This document shows, one piece after another, positions 44,627 to 53,764 of a stretch of DNA of 53,777 nt. The stretch is from Acidobacteriota bacterium. Lineage in GTDB: Bacteria > Acidobacteriota > UBA890 > WLXD01. Every line of letters begins with the position of its first letter. The stretch's first letter is position 1. Below the pieces are notes generated by a model. The model had not been told where the DNA came from. It made no database searches and saw only the letters and a program-made list of their open reading frames with translations. A program made the position numbers and the translations under genes. Where the stretch lies: assembly GCA_029263335.1 (NCBI GenBank), contig JAJCXS010000239.1:1-53777 (forward strand), in the 5' to 3' direction.

Positions 44627-45094
44627 TCATAGCCAGCGGCGAACCTTGGCTCGGTAGTTCTGATAGTCGTCGCCGAACCTTTCAACGAGCATCTGTTCTT
44701 CGAGAGCGATGAACTGCGACGAGATGATCCAGTGAAACCCTACCAGCGGCAGAAACGCCGTCAGGTTGCCGAACCAGACGGCGGCGCCAACGAGGGCGAG
44801 CACCATCGACATGTAGATCGGATTCCTACTCCAGCGATACGGACCGTGAATTATCAGCGCCTCGGAGATCTCGCCAGGCTTGATGCTGGTGCCGCGCCGA
44901 CGGAACAACCCGGCGCAATAGAAAATCATCAACAGGCCGATCCCGAACAGCGCAACTCCGACGCTCTTCCATGGGGCAACGATCAACATGGGGCCGGGGA
45001 GCAAGCGCCACAACGCGAACTGCAGCCCGAGCGTGAAGAGCGCCCAGACGGGCGGGAACAGCGGCGGTCGACGTGGTGACTTGGCTTCGCTCAC
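44627..45094 (-). CDS. Isoprenylcysteine-carboxyl-methyltransferase-like membrane protein
   Basis: 155 residues from a GTG with GGAG 6 bases upstream. Four to five membrane segments (PPVWALFTLGLQFALWRLL, GVALFGIGLLMIFYCAGLF, MSMVLALVGAAVWFGNLTAF, PLVGFHWIISSQFIALEEQ). The ICMT/PEMT family SAM-binding region is intact: GPYRWSRNPIYMSM with the R-x-P-x-Y pattern, then EEQMLVERFGDDYQNYRAKVRRWL with the conserved Glu and F-G-x-x-Y-x-x-Y. It should be a membrane methyltransferase of unknown substrate in bacteria. The adjacent upstream gene is a paralogue. Confidence 0.88.
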   Translation of the reverse strand: MSEAKSPRRPPLFPPVWALFTLGLQFALWRLLPGPMLIVAPWKSVGVALFGIGLLMIFYCAGLFRRRGTSIKPGEISEALIIHGPYRWSRNPIYMSMVLALVGAAVWFGNLTAFLPLVGFHWIISSQFIALEEQMLVERFGDDYQNYRAKVRRWL

Positions 45095-45125
45095 ATCCGA
45101 CTCCGGCCTGACGCGGCTTCAGCTG

Positions 45126-45521
45126 TTAGCGCCTCGCGGCGGAGGAAGCGTCCTGCGCGATGAGCGCCTCCTCGTCGATGAAGACGAACTCGGACGACAC
45201 CACCGAGAGGAACCCGGCAATCGGCAGAATCCCGGTCAATGTCCCGAACCACAGGGCGCTGCCGACAAGACACGTCAGCATGGCCAGACAAATCGGACTC
45301 CTGGTCCAGCAGTGGATGGGCGGCGCGTCGTCAGAGGCGTGGAGCGAACTGTAGCCCAGAGCAACGGCGCCAGCGATCAGCAGGGCCAACCCCAGCCAGG
45401 TCGTGGACACGCCCAGCGCGATCATGGGGCCCGGCAACAGGGTCCACAGGATCCACTGCTGTACCAACGCGACCGCGAACCATGCGGTCGGAATAACTGA
45501 CTGACGGGGGGCTTCGTTCAC
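45126..45521 (-). CDS. Decayed paralogue of the ICMT-like methyltransferase
   Basis: 131 residues from the GTG at 45521 (GGAG 8 bases upstream; an ATG at 45572 is also open). It aligns with the next gene from its start: NEAPRQSVIP against SEAKSPRRPP, and LLPGPMIALGVSTTW against LLPGPMLIVAPWKSV. The membrane segments are kept, but the functional motif GPYRWSRNPIYMSM has become PIHCWTRSPICLAM, and the C-terminal FGDDYQNYRAKVRRWL is lost, ending DEEALIAQDASSAARR. It is unlikely to bind SAM normally. The gap to the intact copy is 31 bases, so they are probably co-transcribed. It may be a partner subunit or a pseudogene in progress. Confidence 0.72.
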   Translation of the reverse strand: MNEAPRQSVIPTAWFAVALVQQWILWTLLPGPMIALGVSTTWLGLALLIAGAVALGYSSLHASDDAPPIHCWTRSPICLAMLTCLVGSALWFGTLTGILPIAGFLSVVSSEFVFIDEEALIAQDASSAARR

Positions 45522-45714
45522 TATCCAAACTCCGAGGGGCTGCCGAAGAGACCACCTTAACCGTTTCTTCATATTCTTAACAAGGCCTTAACCGTTCGAA
45601 ATGGGCTTGTCGCTGTCATGCGGTGGCCTCCAACGGCCAGTTCGGCCCTCGCTACGGCGCACCGCGGGGTCTAACATCGATACCTTCACGACCACTCCCA
45701 ACGTTGAGGGCACG

Positions 45715-46407
45715 ATGCGCACGGGAACCTCGCTGCTCGCCACGCTCTTCGTCCTGATCAGCTCACCACTGCACGCCCAGGACGCCTCGCTGGTCGCCTC
45801 CGGCACGGGTACGGTGCGACTGCCCCCCGACCGCGCCACCTTGTCCGTGGCCATCGAAAGCCGCGCCCCAGAGGCGAGCGACGCCGGCACGCGCAACGCC
45901 GAGATTGTCGGCCGCGTGCGCAGCGCCCTGAGCAGCGAAGGAATCGGTCCGGATGAGGTCACCACGGCGCACTACAACGTCAGGGCTGAGTGGCGTCGCC
46001 AGGATGGCGAGAGAGTGCGCGACGGTTACGTCGCCGAGACCATGTTGAGCATCGCCCTGGATGAAATCAACGCCACCGGCACAGCCATCGATGCCGCTCT
46101 CGCGGCTGGCGCCAATCGCGTTGATGGTGTGCGCTTCAGTTCCAGCCGCGCCGAGGAGGCGCGGCGCGAGGCTATCGCCAGCGCTGTACAGGACGCCATG
46201 GGCACGGCGGCTGCGATGGCAGCCGCTGCGGGCGGCAGACTCGGTGGCCTGATCGAGCTCACCACCGAAGGCGCAACTCGACCGTTGGCACCGATGCGCG
46301 CCCTGCGCGCAGAGGTCGCCTACGCCGATGCTCCCACCGAGATTACGCCAGGCGACCTGACGGTGATCGCCCAAGTCGTCGGGCGCTGGCGCTACGAAGG
46401 AAGCTAG
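45715..46407 (+). CDS. Exported SIMPL-domain (DUF541) protein
   Basis: 230 residues. Signal peptide MRTGTSLLATLFVLISSPLH cut at HAQ-DAS. The SIMPL domain begins VASGTGTVRLPPDRATLSVA, the hallmark 'v.v.G.G.v...PD.a.l...v' segment, and continues with VRSALSSEGIGPDEVTTAHYNV and the conserved ARREAIASAVQDA segment before the C-terminal beta region. The family forms periplasmic or outer-membrane-associated oligomers of unknown biochemical role. I chose the ATG at 45715 (GAGGG upstream); the frame is open to 45601. The gap 45522-45714 to the divergent ICMT-like gene must hold both promoters; I see no strong motif there. Confidence 0.9.
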   Translation: MRTGTSLLATLFVLISSPLHAQDASLVASGTGTVRLPPDRATLSVAIESRAPEASDAGTRNAEIVGRVRSALSSEGIGPDEVTTAHYNVRAEWRRQDGERVRDGYVAETMLSIALDEINATGTAIDAALAAGANRVDGVRFSSSRAEEARREAIASAVQDAMGTAAAMAAAAGGRLGGLIELTTEGATRPLAPMRALRAEVAYADAPTEITPGDLTVIAQVVGRWRYEGS

Positions 46408-46411
46408 CAGC

Positions 46412-46426
46412 ACCCGCCGCGCGGGT
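46412..46426. terminator. Short hairpin between convergent genes
   Basis: ACCCGC-CGC-GCGGGT is a perfect 6-bp stem with a 3-base loop, 5 bases after the SIMPL gene and 35 bases after the convergent permease stop. Without a T-run it is a weak terminator candidate for either strand. Confidence 0.35.
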
Positions 46427-46460
46427 AGCCGCTGCGCGCTTCACGTCTTCGGCCGTAACC

Positions 46461-49118
46461 TCAGTCCGCCCGCAGTGCCTCTGTCGGATCGACTCTCGCT
46501 GCACGCCTCGCCGGCAGCAGACTGGCCAGAATCGCCGCTCCCACCAGGAGCCCGGTCACTCCCATCAGGACAATGGGTTCGAGCGCGCTGACTCCGTACA
46601 CGAGCCCGGCCAACAGTCGTGTAACGACGACCGCCAGGCCGGTACCGATAACCACGCCGGCTAGGGTCAGTTTCGCACCAGAGGTCACGACATCACGAAC
46701 GACATCCCGAGGGGTAGCCCCGAGGGCGAGTCGCACGCCCATTTCCCGCGTGCGCTGTGCAACAGAGTGCGCGATTACCGCGTAGACGCCGAACACCGCG
46801 AGCACCAAGGCCAGCCCGCCGAACATACCGAACGACTGTCCCATCGCGCGCTCGCCCCAGGCGTTGAAGGCGCGACGCTCGGTCATGGTGAGGATGTCGT
46901 AGGGTGCCTGGCTCGAGTCGACGGCAGCAACCGCCGTCCTGACAGAATCGACCAGCTCGGCCGGGGCGCCGCGGCCACGCACGAGAAGCGCCATCGACCG
47001 CCAAGCGATCGGTGGATAAGGGAAGTGGACCTGCAGGCGAGCCGACAGGGTGTCCTCGCCGAACTCCTCGTACTGCAAGTCAGGCACCACGCCGATGATC
47101 TCGTATTCGCTGCCAGTGGCAACGAAGCGCACCTGTTCGCCCACCGCGGACCGGCTCGGCCACAAGCGCTGAGCGAGTGACGTGCCGACGATGACAACCT
47201 TGCGATCGCCGTCGCTCGATTCGACCGTGTTGAAATCGCGCCCTTCGACGAAGTTGACGCCGATGGTATCGAAGAAGCCGGCGGTGGAAGGCACGGCCGT
47301 GGCATAAAGAGGTTCGTCGTCGCTCAGCTGGCCTCCGACGGGAACCAGCGCGATGTCGGCGCCGCCATCGTCCGCCGGGATAGCGCCTGTGGCCGCGGCC
47401 GCCTCGACGCCGGGCAACGCGGTGAGTCGCTGCCTGAGCTGTTCGAAGTAGGTGGCGCGCGCCTGCGCGTCGTCGTATTGATCTCCCGAGAGTCCTACCC
47501 GCAGCGACAACAGGCGCCTGTGATCGAATCCAGGGTCGGCGCTCTGCACGTCCAGAAAGCTGCGAACCATCAGCGTCGCACCTACCAGAAGCACGACCGC
47601 GAGTGCTACCTGCGCCACGACGAGGGCCGACCGCACGGAGCGTCGCCCTGCCACGGTCCCACGTCCCGCGTCCCGCAGTCCGGAGCTCATCTCGTTGCCG
47701 GTCACCCGCAACGCTGGGAGAATCCCGAACAACAGCGCCGTTCCCACGGCAATCCCCACCGCGTACATCAGAGCGCTGCCGTCGAGAGCGATATCGACCC
47801 AGTAGGCGGGCACCAGCGGGATGGTGCCGAGCAGAGCCTCTACCCAGATGTAGGCCACCCCGACTCCCACGAGACCTCCCGCCAGACCGAGCACGATGCT
47901 CTCGGTAAGAACCTGACGGAAAAGGCGCAGGCGACTACCGCCGAGCGCGGCGCGAACGACGAACTCGCGCTGCCGTTCCGGTGCCCGGGACAGTTGCAGA
48001 TTGGCGACGTTGGCGCATGCCAGCAACAGGACCAGGCCGACGGCCGCGAACATCATGTACAGGAGCTGCTGCGTGTTCTCCCCCAGGAAGCCATAGCGAA
48101 ACCACATGCCGCGCATGGTCCAGCCATCGTGGGTGTCGGGCCAGATCTCCGCTACCTCGGTCGCCAGCGTGCTCAGTTGTCTCTGTGCGGTCGCCAGGTC
48201 GACTCCGGGCGCCAGTTTGCCAACGGCGCGAACGTAGCGCCGCTGGTGATCCGAAGGGTCGCCGGGAGCGTGCGGCAGCCACAACTGCTGGGCGGTGGGG
48301 AAGCGAAACCCGTCCGGCATTACACCGATGATGCTGACCTCACGGTCATTGATCAGCAATGCCTCCCCGAGAATGTCCGGGTTACCACCGAACATCCGCT
48401 GCCAGACCCCATCGCTGATCAGCACGACGTCCTCGAGGCCATACTCCGTGCCATGCTCGGGTTCGAAGAGTCGTCCTAGTTGCGGCTCTACGCCGAGCGC
48501 CCTGAACAGACCCGGCGTCACCGAGGCCGTTGGCACCCGTTCAGGGAAGTCCTGCCCTGCGACGGTCACGCTGCGCTCGTCGAAGGCCCCGACATACTCG
48601 AACGCGCCGGAGGCCCCCACGCGTTCTAGATCAGCCCAGGTGACCCCGGCGTCGCCGTCGCCGCGGTCCGGGTTCCACGCGTCGATGAACACCAGCCGAT
48701 CGCCACCCTCGAAGGGCAACGGTCGGTGGAGCATGCCGTAAACGATGCTGAAGTTCGCGGTGCTCGCACCGATCCCGATCCCGAGCGAGAGAATCGCAAC
48801 CGCCGTCGCGACCGGATACCGGCGCAACATGCGGAGTCCATAGCGCATGTCCTGGAACAACGTCTCGACGAAACTGGAGCCGTCGCGCGCCGGAGCGGCG
48901 CCGCTCAAGATCTCTCGACCCGCGCGCACGACGAGGTCGGCATCTCCGAACTCGCGTCGGGCGGCTCGACGAGCATCGTTCTCGTCCATGCCGGTCGCGA
49001 TGTTCGCGGTCGTCCGCATGTCGAGATGGAAACGAATCTCTTCCTGGACCTCGCGATCGATCACGTCGTGAGATGGCGTACCCGTGATGCGCCCGAACAG
49101 TCGCCGCAGCCAGTTCAT
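46461..49118 (-). CDS. ADOP-family ABC transporter permease (full length)
   Basis: 885 residues. The soluble leader MNWLRRLFGRITGTPSHDVI then DREVQEEIRFHLDMRTTANI (about 24-45) marks a PadR-linked member. Module 1 starts RYPVATAVAILSLGIGIGAS; then a periplasmic domain (about 125-345) and segments at MMFAAVGLVLLLACANVANL and LTESIVLGLAGGLVGVGVA. Module 2 begins ALVVAQVALAVVLLVGATLM, with the end FGGLALVLAVFGVYAVIAHS, RTREMGVRLALGATPRDV and PARRAARVDPTEALRAD. It follows its PadR gene by 11 bases on the minus strand, without overlap, unlike the other pairs. No ATPase nearby. Confidence 0.94.
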   Translation of the reverse strand: MNWLRRLFGRITGTPSHDVIDREVQEEIRFHLDMRTTANIATGMDENDARRAARREFGDADLVVRAGREILSGAAPARDGSSFVETLFQDMRYGLRMLRRYPVATAVAILSLGIGIGASTANFSIVYGMLHRPLPFEGGDRLVFIDAWNPDRGDGDAGVTWADLERVGASGAFEYVGAFDERSVTVAGQDFPERVPTASVTPGLFRALGVEPQLGRLFEPEHGTEYGLEDVVLISDGVWQRMFGGNPDILGEALLINDREVSIIGVMPDGFRFPTAQQLWLPHAPGDPSDHQRRYVRAVGKLAPGVDLATAQRQLSTLATEVAEIWPDTHDGWTMRGMWFRYGFLGENTQQLLYMMFAAVGLVLLLACANVANLQLSRAPERQREFVVRAALGGSRLRLFRQVLTESIVLGLAGGLVGVGVAYIWVEALLGTIPLVPAYWVDIALDGSALMYAVGIAVGTALLFGILPALRVTGNEMSSGLRDAGRGTVAGRRSVRSALVVAQVALAVVLLVGATLMVRSFLDVQSADPGFDHRRLLSLRVGLSGDQYDDAQARATYFEQLRQRLTALPGVEAAAATGAIPADDGGADIALVPVGGQLSDDEPLYATAVPSTAGFFDTIGVNFVEGRDFNTVESSDGDRKVVIVGTSLAQRLWPSRSAVGEQVRFVATGSEYEIIGVVPDLQYEEFGEDTLSARLQVHFPYPPIAWRSMALLVRGRGAPAELVDSVRTAVAAVDSSQAPYDILTMTERRAFNAWGERAMGQSFGMFGGLALVLAVFGVYAVIAHSVAQRTREMGVRLALGATPRDVVRDVVTSGAKLTLAGVVIGTGLAVVVTRLLAGLVYGVSALEPIVLMGVTGLLVGAAILASLLPARRAARVDPTEALRAD

Positions 49119-49129
49119 CGCTCGCCTCC

Positions 49130-49480
49130 TCAGGCCGGATCCATCACCCGTGCTACGGCCCGGCTAAACCGGCTCCATCGCTCGGTTGCGGTCTCCAGGT
49201 GTTGCCGCCCGTCATCGGTCAGCGAGTAGAACTTCGCCCGCCGGTTGTTCTCGCTGCGACCCCATTCGGCCGCGATCCAGCCGCGCCGTTGCATCCTGTA
49301 CAAGGCCGGATACATGGAGCCTTCGTCAACCGTCAGAACCGTGTCCGAACGGTCACGCAGCGCCTCGGTAATACCGAAGCCGTGCATCGCGCCCTCGTCC
49401 AAGGTGCGCAACACGAGCATCTCGAGTGCGCCGCGCAGTAGATCCCCGCGATCGGCATTGTCCTTCGTCTTCTTCATCAA
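49130..49480 (-). CDS. PadR-family transcriptional regulator
   Basis: 116 residues. DLLRGALEMLVLRTLDEG, MHGFGITEALRDRSD, VDEGSMYPALYRMQRRGWI (recognition helix) and NRRAKFYSLTDDGRQHL (wing) form the winged helix; a C-terminal helix follows. Two successive ATG codons begin it; AAAGGAGAGG lies just upstream. It has its own recognisable promoter carrying a 9-bp inverted repeat (49496-49534), so autoregulation of this PadR-permease operon is likely. Confidence 0.94.
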   Translation of the reverse strand: MMKKTKDNADRGDLLRGALEMLVLRTLDEGAMHGFGITEALRDRSDTVLTVDEGSMYPALYRMQRRGWIAAEWGRSENNRRAKFYSLTDDGRQHLETATERWSRFSRAVARVMDPA

Positions 49481-49495
49481 AGCCTCTCCTTTGGT

Positions 49496-49534
49496 TGTCT
49501 AAGGGACCCTACTCGCCTTTCCTTAGACAGTCAA
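49496..49534 (-). promoter_or_regulatory. Promoter with perfect 9-bp inverted repeat upstream of PadR
   Basis: On the minus strand TTGACT (49529-49534), 17 bases, TAGGGT (49506-49511). TGTCTAAGG (49496-49504) and CCTTAGACA (49521-49529) are perfect inverted repeats whose centres are 25 bp apart: one arm overlaps the end of the -35, the other follows the -10. Occupancy of both would close the promoter. The likely ligand is the PadR protein encoded 16 bases downstream. The plus-strand permease gene at 49687 lies in the other direction; its promoter is not obvious. Confidence 0.68.
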
Positions 49535-49686
49535 GGGAAACGGACAGCCTAAGACCAACCCTGGAACCGTTGCTGTCAGGCCGCCCGTACGGTCCCGGGC
49601 TTTGACGCGAAACCGAGACCGCGTCACACCCGTACTACAGTGTGCTGCCCGGATTCTCCGCTCAACCTTCAGCCCGGTGATCTCGC

Positions 49687-52164
49687 GTGGAAAACATGTT
49701 CCGAGACGTTCAGTACGCCCTCCGTGGTCTTCGCAACTCACCCGGGTTCACGGCGATTGCGGTGCTGACACTGGCGCTGGGGATCGGCGTGAACACGACC
49801 ATCTTCAGCATGGTCAACGCGATCTTGTTGAAGCCCCTGCCGGTCCACAATCCGGGCGAGCTCGTCGACATCTATGGTCGCCCCTCGAACATGACGGCGG
49901 AGTTCGGCTCGACGTCGTGGCTCGACTATCAGTCGTACCGCGAGCAAAGCGAAACGCTCTCGGATATCACCGCCTACACGAACTTCTTCGCCAACTTCGC
50001 CCGCGAGGGTCGTTCGGAGCTGATCGTCGGTGAAATCGTATCGGGCAACTACTTCGACGTGCTCGGAGTGGCACCGCAGCTCGGCCGCACGTTTGCACCC
50101 GAAGAAGCCGCAACCCAGCTGACTCACCCTGTGGCGGTCCTCAGTCACGGATTCTGGCAGAGCCGCCTCGGAGCCGACCCGGGAGCTGTCGGACAGACCG
50201 TTCGACTCAACAGCACCGACTACACCGTGATCGGCGTCGCACCTGCCGATTTCCGCGGCATGATGCCGGCGGTGCGGGCGCAGATGTGGGTGCCGACCAT
50301 GATGGTCGAGGATGTCGAGCCTCTCGGCAACCAACGCTGGACGGGCGGTAGCGGCGAGACGCGCCTCGAGAGGCGCGGGTCGCGCTGGCTGTGGATGCGC
50401 GGGCGGCGCGCACCGGGCGTAGAGACCCCACGCGTGCAGGCAGAACTCGAGGGTATCGCGACGCGGCTCGAATCCGAGTACACGGAGTCGAACGAGCTGG
50501 AAACCGTCCACGTGATGAACACGAGCGGCATTGTCATCAACCCTTCGTTCGACGGCGTCCTTTCATCGGCAGGCGCACTGTTGCTGGGCGTCGTCGCCAT
50601 GGTCCTGTTGGTCGCCTGCGCCAACCTTGCGAACATGTTGCTGGCCCGTGCCGCGGTGCGGCAGCGCGAGATTGCAATTCGGCTGGCGATTGGCGCCGGT
50701 CGCGGGCGACTGCTTCGTCAGATGCTCACCGAGAGCCTGACCCTGGCGCTCGCCGGTGGCGTCGCGGGACTGGCCCTCGCCGCGGGGCTCATTCGCCTTA
50801 TCGCGGCCTATCAACCACCGATGCCGATCGATATCGATGTCGACTTCGGACTCGACTGGCGCGTGCTCGCATTCACGCTGGCTGCCTCTGCCCTCACCGG
50901 TGTGGCCTTCGGCCTCGTACCAGCCATGCGCTCCTCGCGCCCCGACCTGGTACCGGCGCTGAAGTCCGATGGCACCAGCGACCCGCATCGCCGCCGTGGA
51001 CTCACGCTCCGCGACGCGCTGGTGGTGGTACAGGTCTCGGTTTCGATCGTGCTCCTGGTCGCAGGAGCGCTCCTCGTTCGGAGCCTCAGCGCGGCGAGCC
51101 AGGTGGACCTGCGCTACGACGCGGAGCGCATCAGTTTCGTCGCGTTGGCGATGGAAATGAACGGCTATGACGGCGAGCGCAGCGAGGCATTCTTCAACGT
51201 GGCACGGTCGCGCCTCGACGCGCTACCGGGGGTCGAGGGCGTCGCCTTGGTTTCGCGCGTGCCGCTTTCGCTGAACGACAACAACTGGGGCGTCTTCATC
51301 GACGGCCACCAGAGCTCGTCGGCCGACGCTCCCTACATGATCGGCGGCGCGTCGGTCGATGAACGCTACTTCTCGGCGATGGGGCTGGAGATCATCAGCG
51401 GACGCGGAATTAACGCTGGCGACGTGATCGAGAAGAGGCGGGTATCCGTCGCGACGCAGGCGTTTGCGAGCCGCTTCTTCCCCAACACCAACGCAGTAGG
51501 CCAACAGTTCCGCACGCGATGGGACGCCGACCCGCACGAGATCATCGGCATCGTGGAGGACTACCGCGTCAACACCCCGGGAGAAGAACCCACTCCCTAC
51601 CTGCACATGCCGCTGCCCAGGGACACTGGATTTGGCAACTTCATTGTGCGCACGGCCGCCCCGGCTACGACCCAGATCCTGCGGCTGGAGAACGAGATCC
51701 ACGCCGTCGATCCGGACCTGGTGTTCCTCGACTCGGGTCCGATGCGCAAACTGGCCGAGACGCGGCTATTCGCCGTGAAACTCGGCGCCTGGCTCATCGG
51801 CTCGTTCGGCCTCCTCGCTCTGGTACTGGCCGCAGTCGGCCTCTACGGTGTGATCGGCTATTCGGTGAGCCGACGGACGCGGGAGATCGGGATCCGCATC
51901 GCGCTGGGCGCCGAGAGCGGCAACGTGCTCAAGCTGGTCTTGCGACAAGGCATGACGCTGGTGGTGATCGGCGGAGCGGCGGGCGCGCTCCTGGCCGCGG
52001 TCGCTGGCCGATTGCTGGCAAGCGTGCTCTTCGTCAGTCCGGTCGACCCGATCGCCTTCGCCATGGCGCTCGCCGTCTTGCTCGGCGTGGCTGCTTTCGC
52101 CAACTGGGTGCCGGCCCGCCGGGCGTCGCGTGTTGACCCGATGATCTCACTGCGCGGCGAATAG
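49687..52164 (+). CDS. ADOP-family ABC transporter permease (without the soluble leader)
   Basis: 825 residues, GTG at 49687 or ATG at 49696. It starts directly with FRDVQYALRGLRNSPGFTAI and LTLALGIGVNTTIFSMVNAI, lacking the 60-90-residue leader of the other full-length members, and has no PadR gene before it on its strand. Module 1 segments: LLLGVVAMVLLVACANLANM, LTESLTLALAGGVAGLALAA, VLAFTLAASALTGVAFGLVP; module 2 begins ALVVVQVSVSIVLLVAGALL and ends RTREIGIRIALGAESGNVLK, PARRASRVDPMISLRGE. Both periplasmic MacB domains are present, so it should be functional with an ATPase supplied from elsewhere. It may share the PadR protein encoded divergently at 49480. Confidence 0.93.
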   Translation: MENMFRDVQYALRGLRNSPGFTAIAVLTLALGIGVNTTIFSMVNAILLKPLPVHNPGELVDIYGRPSNMTAEFGSTSWLDYQSYREQSETLSDITAYTNFFANFAREGRSELIVGEIVSGNYFDVLGVAPQLGRTFAPEEAATQLTHPVAVLSHGFWQSRLGADPGAVGQTVRLNSTDYTVIGVAPADFRGMMPAVRAQMWVPTMMVEDVEPLGNQRWTGGSGETRLERRGSRWLWMRGRRAPGVETPRVQAELEGIATRLESEYTESNELETVHVMNTSGIVINPSFDGVLSSAGALLLGVVAMVLLVACANLANMLLARAAVRQREIAIRLAIGAGRGRLLRQMLTESLTLALAGGVAGLALAAGLIRLIAAYQPPMPIDIDVDFGLDWRVLAFTLAASALTGVAFGLVPAMRSSRPDLVPALKSDGTSDPHRRRGLTLRDALVVVQVSVSIVLLVAGALLVRSLSAASQVDLRYDAERISFVALAMEMNGYDGERSEAFFNVARSRLDALPGVEGVALVSRVPLSLNDNNWGVFIDGHQSSSADAPYMIGGASVDERYFSAMGLEIISGRGINAGDVIEKRRVSVATQAFASRFFPNTNAVGQQFRTRWDADPHEIIGIVEDYRVNTPGEEPTPYLHMPLPRDTGFGNFIVRTAAPATTQILRLENEIHAVDPDLVFLDSGPMRKLAETRLFAVKLGAWLIGSFGLLALVLAAVGLYGVIGYSVSRRTREIGIRIALGAESGNVLKLVLRQGMTLVVIGGAAGALLAAVAGRLLASVLFVSPVDPIAFAMALAVLLGVAAFANWVPARRASRVDPMISLRGE

Positions 52165-52219
52165 AACCGGCCCGAAATGGCCGACAGGCGCCGGGCCCCA
52201 GGTCGTGGCGACCTCTCGA

Positions 52220-53764
52220 TCAAAGTGTCTTCAGCGCCGCACGGTTGATCTTGCCGAGATGCGTCCGCGGAAAGTCGTCGAGAAACTCGATCGCCCGCGG
52301 TGCCTTGTAGTGCTCGAGCGTCTCCGCCACATGCCGACGAAGGTCATCGGCGAGTTCCTCCGTGGACTCGACATCGTCGACGGGGACAACAAAAGCCTTG
52401 GGCTTCACCAGGCCATCGATCTCTACCCCGACGATGGCTGTCTCGCGCACCGCCGGGTGCTGCATGAGGCAGTTCTCGACCTCGCTCGGCGCGAACCACT
52501 TGCCGGACACCTTCAACATGTCGTCGCCGCGGCCACAGTGCACGAACGCACCGTCCTCGTCACGCATCACCATGTCGCCGGATACGTACCACTCACCGCG
52601 GAAAGCCTCCATCGTGCGCTCCATGCGCTGCCAGTAGCCGAGTGCGCGCGAGTTGCCACGCACCCAGAGGTTGCCAACCTCGCCGTCGGGAACATCCGCG
52701 CCGTCTTCACCGCGCACGCGCACATCGAAACCCGGGACCTCCCAGCCCAGCGTGCCAGGCTTCACTCGTCCGGGCGTGTTGGTGACAAACACGTGCCACT
52801 GTTCGGCGGTACCAAGCCCATCCAGTAGCTCGACGTCATAGGCCCTCTTCCACCGCTCGTACAGCGCCTCCGGCAACGCCTCGCCTGCTGATGTCGCGAA
52901 TCGCAGGCTAGACAAGTCCCGGTTCGCCGTGGCCTCGTCGGCGAGCATCTTGTTAATCAGCGTCGGCACGTTGATCAGGATGGTCGGCCGGTGCCGCTCG
53001 ATCTGATCGCACAACGCCCCGGGCGTGCAGCGGCCGGGAAACAGCACCGCGCTGGCCCCGACTGAGAACGGGAACAACAGGTTGCTCCCGGTGGCGTAGC
53101 CGAAGAACAACTTCGGCACGGAGATCGTGATGTCGTCTTCGGCGTACCCGAGCGCCCGCTGGGCGTAAAGCCTGGTGGTGTTCACGAAGGAGTTGTGGCT
53201 CTGTACAACGGCCTTGGGCTTGCCCGTGGTACCGCCCGAGAACAGCCAAATCGCGGCGTCATCGCGATGGCTCGGAAAGGTCTCGATTTCCGTCGGCGCT
53301 GCCCCCAACTCTTTCTCCAACCGGGCGCTTCCGGCCACCAGCACGCGTTCGAGATGCGGCGCCACGGTCGCCGCCTTGCCAAACTCCGCCTCGGCATCGC
53401 CGCCAACTACCGCGGCCGCCGCGCGCGTGTAATTGAGAAAATACTCGATCGCTTCAGATTTGAGCTGAGGGTTCACCATCACCACGACCGCGCCGATCTT
53501 GAGCGCGCCGAAGAACGCCGCCACCCAGTCCAACGAATCGTCCAGCGCAACGATGACGCGCTGCTCTGCCTTCACCCCGGCGGCCCGCAGGCAGTGCCCG
53601 TACTGGTTGGCGCGCGCGTTGACTCGCGCGTAGGTGAAGTTCTCGGCATCGGTGCGGATCGCGATCCGATCACCACGCCCCTCGCGCAGGCGATCTCCCA
53701 GAAACCAATCCGCGATGTTGAGCTGTTCGGGGATCTGCCGGTCGCCGTTCTCGTCAGTACTCAT
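52220..53764 (-). CDS. Benzoate-CoA-ligase-like acyl-CoA synthetase (AMP-forming)
   Basis: 514 residues. Activates an (aromatic) carboxylic acid with ATP and CoA. Motifs: WLFSGGTTGKPKAVV (P-loop, about 172-186), LDGLGTAEQWHVF (A5), GEWYVSGDMVMRDEDG (A7-A8 with the conserved Asp), GRGDDMLKVSGKWFAPSEVEN (hinge) and PRTHLGKINRAAL with the catalytic Lys near the end. The stretch LFFGYATGSNLLFPFSVGASAVLFPG is characteristic of benzoate-CoA ligases and relatives. The ATG at 53764 is 13 bases from the window edge, so upstream operon partners are not visible. Substrate (benzoate, hydroxybenzoate or another acid) is not settled. Confidence 0.9.
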   Translation of the reverse strand: MSTDENGDRQIPEQLNIADWFLGDRLREGRGDRIAIRTDAENFTYARVNARANQYGHCLRAAGVKAEQRVIVALDDSLDWVAAFFGALKIGAVVVMVNPQLKSEAIEYFLNYTRAAAAVVGGDAEAEFGKAATVAPHLERVLVAGSARLEKELGAAPTEIETFPSHRDDAAIWLFSGGTTGKPKAVVQSHNSFVNTTRLYAQRALGYAEDDITISVPKLFFGYATGSNLLFPFSVGASAVLFPGRCTPGALCDQIERHRPTILINVPTLINKMLADEATANRDLSSLRFATSAGEALPEALYERWKRAYDVELLDGLGTAEQWHVFVTNTPGRVKPGTLGWEVPGFDVRVRGEDGADVPDGEVGNLWVRGNSRALGYWQRMERTMEAFRGEWYVSGDMVMRDEDGAFVHCGRGDDMLKVSGKWFAPSEVENCLMQHPAVRETAIVGVEIDGLVKPKAFVVPVDDVESTEELADDLRRHVAETLEHYKAPRAIEFLDDFPRTHLGKINRAALKTL

